The notes below the pieces were generated by a model. That model was given only the letters and a program-made list of their open reading frames with translations, had not been told where the DNA came from and did no database searches. The translations under genes were made by a program, and so were the position numbers. 64,000 nucleotides of DNA from assembly GCF_018294505.1 (NCBI RefSeq), contig NC_057800.1, positions 473,529,037-473,593,036 of the forward strand, in the 5' to 3' direction. Positions within the stretch are counted from its first letter, which is position 1; each line of letters begins with the position of its first letter. This document shows, one piece after another, positions 22,812-35,673 of this stretch. Origin of the DNA: Triticum aestivum (taxonomy: Eukaryota; Streptophyta; Magnoliopsida; Poales; Poaceae).

Positions 22812-25800
22812 TGTCACATCCCTGGTCCTGTTATGCACTAGCCTAGACCCTCATGTGTGCATCATGTTTAAATTCAAATGAAATTTGAATTGGGGAATTT
22901 CCAAAGCCTCAGAAACCTTCTAAAAATGATCAACATTAAAATCTTCTCAAAGAAGTCCAAGGAAATGTTCCTTTTCAGCTTTGAAAATATTGGCAAGAAT
23001 ATAATGCAAACCAATATTTTTGGAGTGACTGAAACATTTATTTTGCGCCTTTGAATTAATTCAATAACTAACTGCATTGGATATATATTTGATATATAAA
23101 TAATATATGTCCAATAATTTCTGGAACATTTTATGTGGTTTGGCATATTTTAGTTCTAGCCACATAACTATTTTCAGGATTTTATAAAATGGTTTAGTAT
23201 TTTACTAAACTAAAACAACACAGAACAAAATAAATAAATAAAACAGAACAGGAATAAAAGCAGAGAGGAGAGAAAACTTACCTGGCGCTCACCTCTCAGC
23301 CCACCTGGCCCAGCTCCTCCAGCGGCCCAGCCCACCGCCGCTTCTCCCCCTGTCGTCTTCCTCCCCCTCGCCCCGAAGCTGCTCGGTGGCGCGCGCGGCC
23401 ACGCGCCCCGGCCACCTCCTCCCTCCCAGCCTGCCTGGCTCCTCCTCGACGCCCCGGTGACGCCACGCGCCTCCCCGACCCCCNNNNNNNNNNNNNNNNN
23501 NNNNNNNNNNNNNNNNNNNNNNNNNNNNNNNNNNNNNNNNNNNNNNNNNNNNNNNNNNNNNNNNNNNNNNNNNNNNNNNNNNNNNNNNNNNNNNNNNNNN
23601 NNNNNNNNNNNNNNNNNNNNNNNNNNNNNNNNNNNNNNNNNNNNNNNNNNNNNNNNNNNNNNNNNNNNNNNNNNNNNNNNNNNNNNNNNNNNNNNNNNNN
23701 NNNNNNNNNNNNNNNNNNNNNNNNNNNNNNNNNNNNNNNNNNNNNNNNNNNNNNNNNNNNNNNNNNNNNNNNNNNNNNNNNNNNNNNNNNNNNNNNNNNN
23801 NNNNNNNNNNNNNNNNNNNNNNNNNNNNNNNNNNNNNNNNNNNNNNNNNNNNNNNNNNAGCCGCTGCCGCCGTCGCATCCATAGCCACCGGCCACCCCTC
23901 GCCCTTCCGCTGAGCTCAGAAGCTCCGCCTCGACCCCCTCTTCCTCCCCACCGATCCACGGCCCTCCGGAAGCCCTGCAACGTCGCCGCCATCGTCGTCT
24001 TCTACCTTCGGCCGCCCGGATCTCCGGCGACCCTGTGCTGCCTCCGACGCTCCCCCGGCCTCGTCTCCGCCTCGAATGGATCCGCTGTGAGCCCCTGCTG
24101 CTTCTCCTGTGCTCGCCCCCTCCGTTCTCGCCCCCTAGCCCCATCTCCCACCGCGGCCGAGAGTTTCTCGCTGCCGGCCATGGCGTGGCCGTGGCCACAG
24201 CCACCGCAGCTCGCTCCCGAGCCCACCGTCGTGCTCAGCGCAGCACCAGGAGCTCGTAGCCACCACCCGCTCCTCCTCTAGTGCACCGTAGCCCCTTCTC
24301 CCCTCCCCGCCGAACTCCGGCCGCCGCAAAAGCTGCCGCCGTCGTCGATTTAGCCCACTCCGTCGCGAGTTGTTGCCTCCGTTGGATGCGCAAGACTCCT
24401 AGCTTTCCGTAGCCGCAAACCGCGTCCAAAACCACCGCCTGAAGCTCAAATCCGAGCCGCGCCACCGTCTCGGGCCTCGCCGGCGTCGAGTCGCCGGCGG
24501 GATTGACCCTGCTGACTCAGTTGACCACGGGTGGGCCCAGTTTGACCCCTTGGGTCAATGACAGGTGGGGCCCATCCCTGCTAGTTAATTAGGATTAGTA
24601 CTAATTAAATTTAGTTAAACTAAGTACACTAACATATGGGTCCCACAGGTCAGATTTGACCTGGACAACGCCCGTTGACTTGCTGACGTCACCGTGAAGT
24701 CATGCTGACGCAGTAATAGGTTTTCTGGATTTAAATTAATTCAAGAAATTCAGAAAATGCCCTAAACTTCAATAAATCATAGAAATTCAACCGTAACTCC
24801 AATGGAAATAAGTTATATATGAAAAATGATCAGAAAAATATGAAGAATCTATTTATGCCATGATCATGCATGTTTGAACAAGTTAACCTCACTGAATATG
24901 ACAAATGATGATTAGGGCAAATTATGAAATAACATTTGGAGTTGGAATTTGTTCTTGTTCGAGTTCCACTTCAATTAACTTGGCTAGATATTGCATTAGG
25001 TGAATTCAGTACCTTAACATGACATGTCATTCATGTGAATGTGCATTGCATTAATTGTGTTCTTCCTTGTTTGCCGGTGTTTGTTCCCTCTCAGTAGACG
25101 ACATACCGACGATGAATTCGATGACACCGATGAAGAACTATGTTATCTTCAGAAGTGCCAGGCAAGCAAAACCCCCTTGTTCATTCCGATACAATCCTAC
25201 TCTCTCGCTCCTGCTCTCTTTTAATGCATTAGGGCAACAATGATTCATCTGTTACTTGCTGCGGTAGCTGAACCCCTTTATCCTCTGCATGACCTGTCAT
25301 TCCACAGTAAATAGATGAAACCCACTAGCATGAGTAGGAGTTGTTTGAGCCCTGATGTGCCTACTCATTCATGCTTGTTTGTCATGCCTGCTACTACTTA
25401 GAGTTGAGTCGGTTCTGATTCATCGGGGATGAATCAGAGGCGTATGAACCTGTCCTACTGTGTGTGAGCTAAGTGTGTGAATACGATTTGGTAAAGGTAG
25501 CGGTGAGAGGCCATGTAGGAGTACATGGTGGGTTGTCTCATTGCAGCCGTCCTCAGGAACTGAGTTCTGTGTTTGTGATCCATGATTCAGCTACTACCAT
25601 GCATTGGGCCCGAAACCAATGGACCCTCTCGGCTTCTTGATCACCCTTGTCCTCTGTCCAGGAGTTGCAAGTAGTTTCTGGTGTTTGTAGTATGCTGGAG
25701 GCCGTGGGCAGCGCTGACCGGAGGGGTGGGCTATGATGCGGTAGGCACGTGGCACGGTGTATCGGGCGCCCGTTTGGTGTCTCGGGAACCCTGTTCACAT

Positions 25801-27222
25801 CGTTTGGGGCTGTGAGCGAAACTCCGGCAGGATCTCCTCATGGATGGAACCCGAATAGGCGATAAACCTGGACTAGAGACTCGAGTGTTTAGGCAGGCCG
25901 TGGCCGACACCCACGTTGGGCTTCCGCTTGAAGGTTGCCGAGTACTTGTCGTGTAAATGGCGGTAAGTGGTGACAGCGTGTGTGAAGAAGTACACCCCTG
26001 CAGGGTTAATATGATCTATTCGAATAGCCGTGTCCACGGTAAAGGACTTCTGGGTTGCTTATATCAGTTCATAGACAAGTGAAAGTGGATACTCTAAAAT
26101 ACGCAAGATAAGCGTGAGTGCTATGGATGGCGCTCTCGTAGGGAGATGGGAGTGGATCCATAGTGGTGTATTGATATGGTGAATATGTGGACTCGTGTGC
26201 GCCACCTCAAAAGAGTTACTTGCAGTCATAGTTTAGGATAGCCACCGAGTCAAAGCTGGCTTGCTGCAGTTAAACCCCACCATCCCCTTTGTTGATAATG
26301 ATGCATATGTAGTTAGTTCTGATGTAAGTCTTGCTGGGTACATTTGTACTCACGTTTGCCTGTTTTATGTTTTTGCAGAGAGACTTCGGTCTCACTAGTA
26401 GTTTCGCGTGGACTTCGACGTTTAGCTTGATACCTCAGCTACGATCTTGTGCCTCGGCAGGATTTGGTAGATAGTCAGGCTTCTCAGCCTTTTTCATTTA
26501 TAGATGTCTGTACTCAGACATGATAGCTTCCGCTTGTGCTTTGATTTGTATGCTCTGAATGTTGGGTCGTGAGACCCCTGTTTGTAATATCTCGCTCCTC
26601 GGAGCCTACTGAATAAACTACTTGAGTCGTAGAGTCGTGTTGTGATGCCATGTTGTAGTTGCACATATCGAGCATATTGTGTGTATGATATTGAAATGCT
26701 TGGTATGTATGGGATCTGACCATCTAGTTGTTTATCTTTAGTAGCCTCTCTTACCGGGAAATGTCTCCTAGTGTTTCCACCGAGCCATGGTAGCTTGCTA
26801 CTGCTCCGAAACACTTAGGCTGGCCGGCATGTGTCCTACTTCGTTCCTGTGTCTGTCCCTTTGGGGAAATGTCACGCATTGAGTACCGGAGCCCTGTTAG
26901 CCCGCTACAGCCCGGTTTACCGGAGTCCTGCTAGCCCAGTGCTACAGCCCAGACCCACTTGCTGATGACCGACACGTTCGATGCTGGGTCATGAATGCCT
27001 ATCCCTGTAAGTCTGTGCCACTTTGGGTTTACGACTAGTCATGTCAGCCCGGGCTCTTTATCATATGGATGCTAGCGACATCATCATATATGTGAGCCAA
27101 AAGGCGCAAACAGTCCCGGGCAAAGGTAAGGCGACACCCGTGGGAATACCGTGCGTGAGGCCGCAAAGTGATATGAGGTGTTACATGCTAGATCGATGTG
27201 GCATCGAGTCGGGGTCCTGACA
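22812..27222 (+). repeat. 5' LTR of LARD F
   Basis: 4411 bp as given, including 375 N. Using the partner LTR the true length is about 4105 bp. It has an AT-rich start, a GC-rich block (23290-24540) and then AT-rich sequence. Frames crossing the N run are artefacts. Confidence 0.92.
23484..23858. other. Assembly gap (375 N)
   Basis: The partner LTR reads through this place: 31875-31943 (69 bp) is what lies between the same flanks. The N count is therefore probably a placeholder. Confidence 0.85.
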
Positions 27223-27226
27223 GCGT

Positions 27227-27238
27227 TGGTATCAGAGC
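27227..27238 (+). promoter_or_regulatory. Primer-binding site of LARD F
   Basis: TGGTATCAGAGC, an exact match to the initiator tRNA-Met type, four bases after the LTR end. Confidence 0.9.
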
Positions 27239-28805
27239 TTGACTGCCTGTAGGATTACCAAGCCAAACTGGTCGAAGTTGAGTCTAGAAATTCTTTAGTT
27301 ATATAAGGGAATTGATTGTGGGATGGAACGTAAGGCTCTTTTTACTCCTTATACTTTATGCCCTTTTGATCTGAGTCATCTTATCTTTCCTACGGGGATT
27401 AAGAACTAGGCTATCTCTTCTTTCTATCAGGATCACGTGTTACTAATCCGTAGACTTATAAGATTGTTGGATTTAAGCTTGAGTTCAGTTTCTACTACTT
27501 CCGTATGTTAATTGTTGATCTCGAAACCTTGATATTGTGCTTCTGAGTGGTTATGCCACCATTTTTGTGAATGTCTCAAATCTCTTCTGAGCATTTACAG
27601 CCGTTATGCTGTCCGAGTCATTCCAGGTTTCTAAATAGTCTGATGCATTTGCAAAAACCTTTCCCTCTGGTTTCGATGCTCCTTTATGCCAGCTCAATCA
27701 CACTAATTGTTGAGTTGAGGTATTCTACTGCCTCGACCTTTATGTTGGAATAATTATTATGACCCTAGGTGTCTCAGGGGATCATCTAGTGGTCTAGCCA
27801 TGATTTGTGTCCTAGTGTGATGATTCTGGTCTTTATTCTCGAAAGCATTCCGTGATGCTACTTAGTAGTAGGTATTCTACTCCTGGGTTCTGAACCCGAG
27901 ATTCACTCTACCTACTTCATGTTGATAGTAATTGCTAGTGCCTTTAGGATATTAGTAACCTTTGCGATAGTCCTTGAAGTCCGTGGTATCTTCTTCTTCC
28001 AAATACCATGAACTACTTATGGCAGAAGTTCCTCGTTGAACTGAAATATCACAACAGGATTATTCTTGATGAGTTCTCCATTATATATTGTGGCTCTGCC
28101 AGTTCTACCTTTCTGCATGGGTTATCCGGAAGAAACATGTTGAACTTGGTTCAACATGCTAAACCATGCATCCACAACTCAGAAAATCGTATGTTCCTTT
28201 GAGTTGTCCCTCTTTAGTTGTCTTCTGACCCTCGTTTATCAATTGATAGTCAAGAGTATGCGTGCAATCGTTCATCGATACATATTACTCTTGTGGTCCG
28301 TCAAGCCATTCTATTCCGGAATGACTAGGAGAAACAAACTCCAGTACCTCATCCATATCTAGGATTGGGTCAAAACAATTGTACTCCGCAGATCAAAATG
28401 CCAATCCAGCTTTTGCTCTGTTCTACCTTGGAGTATTACCATCTTTATATCAAGAATGTCATGGGAATTGCACACCATCCTATGAACTCTTGACACAGTG
28501 ATACTTCTCGCCATCATTGTTCATTCCTCGGTTCCTGTGTTATCGTAACCGGAATGCTGACAAGTGAATCGTGGTGTGTGAAATCAATACTGCTAGCAAC
28601 TCCGTTGTCTGGTAGTTAAAGGACAATAATTTCATTCTTGGCATGTTGGTTAGTGAATCATCATTCTAAGATTGATCGTGCTACCTAGTCCATTCTCCTG
28701 GTTCACTCCTCGATCGATGAGTTAGGATTATTTCAAATCCTTGCCCTATTGATCATATCGTCTTGCCCTGAAAAGCAGGATTGTCCTCGATCTTAGTAAC
28801 ATATC

Positions 28806-29470
28806 GGTGGTTCGTGATTTTCCGGATATCTTCTCGAAAGTATCACCAGGTTGTCACCTGACTGTTATGTTGAGCTCGTGATCAAGTCGGTTTATCCTGT
28901 AAACCACCCTTTCTCCAAGAATCCGTGTTGGATATCCCTGAGCTAGTTGGTTAAGCTAGACAACAACTTGGAGAATTGGAAGATAAAAGCTTGCCTAGCT
29001 TAGTTCGTTCCAAAGGAATATTCTTGTGTAGTGTGTGTTGAAGAAAGATGATATCTTCATCAATTGGTCCCTGTGATCAGTTGCTGGACCTATTGTCTTA
29101 TCAATCCTTTGATTTGAGTGTGGGCTATCGTCAAATCAAATCAGTACCAATGATGCTCGTAATGTTGTCTTATTCGTGGTTGATCCCTCGAGCATACACC
29201 ATTACATCTTTGGTCTGACCAATGCTATCACTTGTTCACTTAACTATGGAATTCCTTTTAAAAGGAAACCCAGATGAATTGTTGTTGTTCCCATTGACAA
29301 CATCCTTGTCTTCTCCATAATTTTGCTGAACATTAAGCTAGTGTTGGAAAATTTTGAAAGCATTTGTTCATGCCAGCTCATGAAGCATATGTTCGGATGT
29401 AAGAAGTGACTTCCTCTAGTTCATGTGCATTTGATGCAAGTTGCCGCCGTGGACTCGAGAAAGTCAATGT
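28806..29470 (+). pseudogene. Heavily decayed Gypsy reverse transcriptase remnant
   Basis: Pieces in changing frames follow the order of a Ty3/Gypsy RT: VRDFPDIF (28809), a segment resembling ELVKLDKQLGELEDK (28945-28990), FDLSVGYRQIK (29111 on), GLTNA (29213) and VVPIDNILVFS (29287-29316), where the catalytic IDD has become IDN. Stops and frameshifts lie between the pieces. This ties the LARD to an autonomous Gypsy ancestor, probably a chromovirus of the Tekay kind. Identification rests on motif order by eye. Confidence 0.55.
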
Positions 29471-30700
29471 TGCTTCCTCTGGAATCATCGCAAGTCAGTC
29501 ATGCACACGTGCGAAGAATTCTGTGGTTTGAAGACTTGCAACCTTCAATCTATATGTATCCCTAGCACACCAATCCACTGATTGATTTGTTCAAGGAGAA
29601 GGAGTTCCTTCATAAGAGCTAATCCGGACTTATGTAAGAACTTCGTTATCCTCGATGATGGTTCCCAACTTGAACTCGGTAGTGTTTTATTATAGGACTA
29701 CTTTGTGGTCATGTTTGTCTTGGACAACATGTTCACATGTTGTAGCAGAACCAGCTCATGTTTTGGAGCTTGCTATCGTAATTCATTTCCCGAGAATCTT
29801 GCAACGTCATCTCGTCGATTTGTGTTGCAAACCTTCATTTTTCTTCCTAGACTCGATGAGTCTGGAATATCCTGACATCAACCAGATCTGAATCTCAGGC
29901 AGATATGATGGTTGGAACATTTCCCAAGAACTATAATACTGGTCCCTCGATAACCGGTAAAGTGGATGTCGTGGCCAGCACCACCCAGCCGAAAGACCTA
30001 TTATTGTAGTATCTTGATTGAAGAAGTTGGCCACCTCCCCATAAGGATTTCGTAGGATTTACCTCCGTAACTGTTCCTTACGGATTCTATTGCTCCCGAA
30101 GTCCGACCTTTACTTGATGTTCTAGATACCAGACCATTTCTATGAATGGGTTACACTAGCACATCAAGGAGAACATTAGAAGCGGAGTGCTAAATGTCTC
30201 TCGGTCGATCATCCAGATTTTGTTCCTTGGCTTCGCTAAGGTGTAATCTGAGAAGGTGTTATCTTCCTTTGCGTCTGCATCATCCATCATTAGCCATCAT
30301 GGTAGTATGTTGTGTTGCCAGGATCCTTGACACGGATATTGGTAAAACCCTGATGAATATGGAAATGCTCAAGTTCTTGAGAGCACGCACAAGCGCTAGG
30401 TGTTATCATCGACACTAACTGGAGTGCTCTCAGTTTCCTCGGCAATGCTATAACCATTCCAATAGTGGAATAACTCTCTATTGTTGAGCCTCTCCCAATT
30501 AGTAGAATCATTCCCAGCATTTGCATTTTGTTCCCAGCTTGCACCGCCAATGTGCCATTCTACCATGGGTCTCTTCCATTTCCGGTGATAAGCAAATTCA
30601 TCCATTACGTTGTCTTCAACAAGGTAATCCACATCATCCAAGTCCGAGTATGCCATTCTACCGACCCCCGCCAATCGATTGCTGTGATTTGCCTTAGGCT

Positions 30701-30730
30701 GATATAGAGAGTCTCAATGATCTCTATATC
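30701..30730. repeat. Perfect 10-base hairpin
   Basis: GATATAGAGA, a 10-base loop, then TCTCTATATC. It lies in the LARD internal domain 470 bases before the terminal hairpin. Unknown role. Confidence 0.6.
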
Positions 30731-31165
30731 AAAGGTAATTCTTTTTGCCACTTAAGGTAATAATGTACGAATCACCCTCCTCTAGGATGTTTCGTCGTGG
30801 TATCATGGCAATTCAACTCCTTGCTACGTTGACAATCGTTTACCACCTTCTTAGGTGTGGAATTGTTGTCTACCTAGTGAACCTCCGTCATCTGCTTCAC
30901 TCCATTCCTATGGATGTGTGCTTCGTGTCTCAGCTCAAGAGATGTTGCTATGCCTCATTCCGAGAGTTAATCCTGAGTTGTTTGACCTTCGAGAAGAACG
31001 ATTCTTTTAGGGTCTTTCTTTTCCTCTCGTTGTCATGTTAGTTGGAGTTCTCAGAGGAAGACGTCGAGACAAGGATGGTGAACAAATCAACGTTCAATTG
31101 AAGTACAACTTGGATCGTGAAGATTGTGCTAGTTTGCGTTTCCCCTTCACCTTACCCTACGCTTG

Positions 31166-31202
31166 AATCTCGGGACGAGATTTTTGTTTAGTGGGGGTGA
31201 GT
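31166..31202 (+). promoter_or_regulatory. Hairpin and polypurine tract before 3' LTR of F
   Basis: AATCTCG-GGA-CGAGATT (31166-31182), then AGTGGGGGTGA (31190-31200), then the LTR at 31203. Same layout as 4113-4149. In autonomous relatives this stretch encodes the polyprotein end, so its conservation may be inherited. Confidence 0.65.
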
Positions 31203-34200
31203 TGTCACATCCCTGGTCCTGTTATGCACTAGGCTAGACCCTCATGTGTGCATCATGTTTAAATTCAAATGAAATTTGAATTGGGGAATTTCCAAAGCCT
31301 CAGAAACCTTCTAAAAATGATCAACATTAAAATCTTCTCAAAGAAGTCCAAGGAAATGTTCCTTTTCAGCTTTGAAAATATTGGCAAGAATATAATGCAA
31401 ACCAATATTTTTGGAGTGACTGAAACATTTATTTTGGGCCTTTGAATTAATTCAATAACTAACTGCATTGGATATATATTTGATATATAAATAATATATG
31501 TCCAATAATTTCTGGAACATTTTATGTGGTTTGGCATATTTTAGTTCTAGCCACATAACTATTTTCAGGATTTTATAAAATGGTTTAGTATTTTACTAAA
31601 CTAAAACAACACAGAACAAAATAAATAAATAAAACAGAACAGGAATAAAAGCAGAGAGGAGAGAAAACTTACCTGGCGCTCACCTCTCAGCCCACCTGGC
31701 CCAGCTCCTCCAGCGGCCCAGCCCACCGCCGCTTCTCCCCCTGTCGTCTTCCTCCCCCTCTCCCCGAAGCTGCTCGGTGGCGCGCGCGGCCACGCGCCCC
31801 GGCCACCTCCTCCCTCCCAGCCTGCCTGGCTCCTCCTCGACGCCCCGGTGACGCCACGCGCCTCCCCGACCCCCTCTCACTTCTCCCTCGCTCTCTGGAC
31901 GTCCCTCCCCCTCGCTCCTCTGCTTCCCCCCCCCATGACCGAGAGCCGCTGCCGCCGTCGCATCCATAGCCNNNNNNNNNNNNNNNNNNNNNNNNNNNNN
32001 NNNNNNNNNNNNNNNNNNNNNNNNNNNNNNNNNNNNNNNNNNNNNNNNNNNNNNNNNNNNNNNNNNNNNNNNNNNNNNNNNNNNNNNNNNNNNNNNNNNN
32101 NNNNNNNNNNNNNNNNNNNNNNNNNNNNNNNNNNNNNNNNNNNNNNNNNNNNNNNNNNNNNNNNNNNNNNNNNNNNNNNNNNNNNNNNNNNNNNNNNNNN
32201 NNNNNNNNNNNNNNNNNNNNNNNNNNNNNNNNNNNNNNNNNNNNNNNNNNNNNNNNNNNNNNNNNNNNNNNNNNNNNNNNNNNNNNNNNNNNNNNNNNNN
32301 NNNNNNNNNNNNNNNNNNNNNNNNNNNNNNNNNNNNNNNNNNNNNNNNNNNNCGCTGAGCTCAGAAGCTCCGCCTCGACCCCCTCTTCCTCCCCACCGAT
32401 CCATGGCCCTCCGGAAGCCCTGCAACGTCGCCGCCATCGTCGTCTTCTACCTTCGGCCGCCCGGATCTCCGGCGACCCTGTGCTGCCTCCGACGCTCCCC
32501 CGGCCTCGTCTCCGCCTCGAATGGATCCGCTGTGAGCCCCTGCTGCTTCTCCTGTGCTCGCCCCCTCCGTTCACGCCCCCTAGCCCCATCTCCCACCGCG
32601 GCCGAGAGTTTCTCGCCGCCGGCCATGGCGTGGCCGTGGCCACAGCCACCGCAGCTCGCTCCCGAGCCCACCGTCGTGCTCAGCGCAGCACCAGGAGCTC
32701 GTAGCCACCACCCGCTCCTCCTCTAGTGCACCGTAGCCCCTTCTCCCCTCCCCGCCGAACTCCGGCCGCCGCAAAAGCTGCCGCCGTCGTTGATTTAGCC
32801 CACTCCGTCGCGAGTTGTTGCCTCCGTTGGATGCGCAAGACTCCTAGCTTTCCGTAGCCGCAAACCGCGTCCAAAACCACCGCCTGAAGCTCAAATCCGA
32901 GCCGCGCCACCGTCTCGGGCCTCGCCGGCGTCGAGTCGCCGGCGGGATTGACCCCGCTGACTCAGTTGACCACGGGTGGGCCCAGTTTGACCCCTTGGGT
33001 CAATGACAGGTGGGGCCCAGCCCTGCTAGTTAATTAGGATTAGTACTAATTAAATTTAGTTAAACTAAGTACACTGACATATGGGTCCCACAGGTCAGAT
33101 TTGACCTGGATAACGCCCGTTGACTTGCTGACGTCACCGTGAAGTCATGCTGACGCAGTAATAGGTTTTCTGGATTTAAATTAATTCAAGAAATTCAGAA
33201 AATGCCCTAAACTTCAATAAATCATAGAAATTCAACCGTAACTCCAATGGAAATAAGTTATATATGAAAAATGATCAGAAAAATATGAAGAATCTGTTTA
33301 TACCATGATCATGCATGTTTGAACAAGTTAACCTCACTGAATATGACAAATGATGATTAGGGCAAATTATGAAATAACATTTGGAGTTGGAATTTGTTCT
33401 TGTTCGAGTTCCACTTCAATTAACTTGGCTAGATATTGCATTAGGTGAATTCAGTACCTTAACATGACATGTCATTCATGTGAATGTGCATTGCATTAAT
33501 TGTGTTCTTCCTTGTTTGCCGGTGTTTGTTCCCTCTCAGTAGACGACATACCGACGATGAATTCGATGACACCGATGAAGAACTATATTATCATCAGAAG
33601 TGCCAGGCAAGCAAAAACCCCCTTGTTCATTCCGATACAATCCTACTCTCTCGCTCCTGCTCTCTTTTAATGCATTAGGGCAACAACGATTCATCTGTTA
33701 CTTGCTGCGGTAGCTGAACCCCTTTATCCTCTGCATGACCTGTCATTCCACAGTAAATAGATGAAACCCACTAGCATGAGTAGGAGTTGTTTGAGCCCTG
33801 ATGTGCCTACTCATTCATGCTTGTTTGTCATGCCTGCTACTGCTTAGAGTTGAGTCGGGTCTGATTCATCGGGGATGAATCAGACGCGTGTGAACCTGTC
33901 CTACTGTGTGTGAGCTAAGTGTGTGAATACGATTTGATAAAGGTAGCGGTGAGAGGCCATGTAGGAGTACATGGTGGGTTGTCTCATTGCAGCCGTCCTC
34001 AAGAACTGAGTTCTGTGTTTGTGATCCATGATTCAGCTACTACCACGCATTGGGCCCGAAACCAATGGACCCTCTCGGCTTCTTGATCACCCTTGTCCTC
34101 TGTCCAGGAGTTGCAAGTAGTTTCTGGTGTTTGTAGTATGCTGGAGGCCGTGGGCAGCGCTGACCGGAGGGGTGGGCTGTGATGCGGTAGGCACGTGGCA

Positions 34201-35668
34201 CGGTGTACCGGGCGCCCGTTTGGTGTCTCGGGAACCCTGTTCACATCGTTTGGGGCTGTGAGCGAAACTCCGGCCGGATCTCCTCATGGATGGAACCTGA
34301 ATAGGTGATAAACCTGGACTAGAGACTCGAGTGTTTAGGCAGGCCGTGGCCGACACCCACGTTGGGCTTCCGCTTGAAGGTTGCCGAGTACATGTCGTGT
34401 AAACGGCGGTAAGTGGTGAGAGCGTGTGTGAAGAAGTACACCCCTGCAGGGTTAATATGATCTATTCGAATAGCCGTGTCCGCGGTAAAGGACTTCTGGG
34501 TTGCTTATATCAGTTCATAGACAAGTGAAAGTGGATACTCTAAAATACGCAAGATAAGCGTGAGTGCTATGGATGGCGCTCTCGTAGGGAGACGGGAGTG
34601 GATCCATAGTGGTGTATTGATATGGTGAATATGCGGACTCGTGTGCGCCACCTCAAAAGAGTTACTTGTAGTCGTAGTTTAGGATAGCCACCGAGTCAAA
34701 GCTGGCTTGCTGCAGTTAAACCCCACCATCCCCTTTGTTGATAATGATGCATATGTAGTTAGTTCTGATGTAAGTCTTGCTGGGTACATTTGTACTCACG
34801 TTTGCCTGTTTTATGTTTTTGCAGAGAGACTTCGGTCTCACTAGTAGTTTCGCGTGGACTTCGACGTTTAGCTTGATACCTCAGCTACGATCTTGTGCCT
34901 CGGCAGGATTTGGTAGATAGTCAGGCTTCTCAGCCTTTTTCATTTATAGATGTCTGTACTCAGACATGATAGCTTCCGCTTGTGCTTTGATTTGTATGCT
35001 CTAAATGTTGGGTCATGAGACCCCTGTTTGTAATGTCTCGCTCCTCGGAGCCTACTGAATAAACTACTTGAGTCGTAGAGTCGTGTTGTGATGCCATGTT
35101 GTAGTTGCACATATCGAGCATATTGTGTGTATGATATTGAAATGCTTGGTATGTGTGGGATCTGACCATCTAGTTGTTTATCTTTAGTAGCCTCTCTTAC
35201 CGGGAAATGTCTCCTAGTGTTTCCACCGAGTCATGGTAGCTTGCTACTGCTCCGAAACACTTAGGCTGGCCGGCATGTGTCCTTCTTCATTCCTGTATCT
35301 GTCCCTTTGGGGAAATGTCACGCATTGAGTACCGAAGCCCTGTTAGCCCGCTACAGCCCGGTTTACCGGAGTCCTGCTAGCCCAGTGCTACAGCCCGGAC
35401 CCACTTGCTGATGACCGACACGTTCGATGCTGGGTCATGAATGCCTATCCCTGTAAGTCTGTGCCACTTTGGGTTTACGACTAGTCATGTCAGCCCGGGC
35501 TCTTTATCATATGGATGCTAGCGACATCATCATATACGTGAGCCAAAAGGCGCAAACGGTCCCGGGCAAAGGTAAGGCGACACCCGTGGGAATACCGTGC
35601 GTGAGGCCGCAAAGTGATATGAGGTGTTACATGCTAGATCGATGTGGCATCGAGACGGGGTCCTGACA
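31203..35668 (+). repeat. 3' LTR of LARD F
   Basis: 4466 bp as given, including 381 N; about 4106 bp after replacing the gap with the 21 bp seen in the partner. Ends GGTCCTGACA directly before ATTCC. Confidence 0.92.
31972..32352. other. Assembly gap (381 N)
   Basis: The 5' LTR reads through the same place at 23887-23907 with 21 bp between the same flanks, so the gap is probably about 21 bases. Confidence 0.85.
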
Positions 35669-35673
35669 ATTCC

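Larger units (their letters stand above)
27223..31202 (+). other. Internal domain of LARD F, non-coding
   Basis: Longest frames are under 100 codons. The only recognisable protein memory is a Gypsy RT at 28806-29470. The rest has no gag or integrase motif that I can see. A perfect 10-base hairpin is at 30701-30730. Confidence 0.75.
22812..35668 (+). mobile_element. Element F: complete LARD-type LTR retrotransposon
   Basis: Flanked by ATTCC on both sides (22807-22811, 35669-35673). LTRs are 22812-27222 and 31203-35668, each starting TGTCACATCC and ending GGTCCTGACA. The primer-binding site is intact and a purine tract is present. The internal domain (27223-31202) is 3.98 kb with no long frame but carries a decayed RT. 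About 50 LTR differences by eye over roughly 4.0 kb suggest about 99% identity. The sister LTR of D at 56.97 kb retains the unoccupied target. Confidence 0.9.

Noticed and set aside
23210..24281. Long frames crossing the first N run, up to 302 codons
   Set aside because: Ns translate as X and join unrelated pieces; the same sequence without the gap in the other LTR has no such frame.
27223..27240. tRNA gene
   Set aside because: TGGTATCAGAGC is a primer-binding site, only 12 bases complementary to a tRNA.
30396..30674. 92-codon minus-strand frame in the LARD core
   Set aside because: No recognised motif and the core is otherwise full of stops.
31687..32726. Long frames crossing the second N run
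   Set aside because: Same artefact as above, in the 3' LTR of F.
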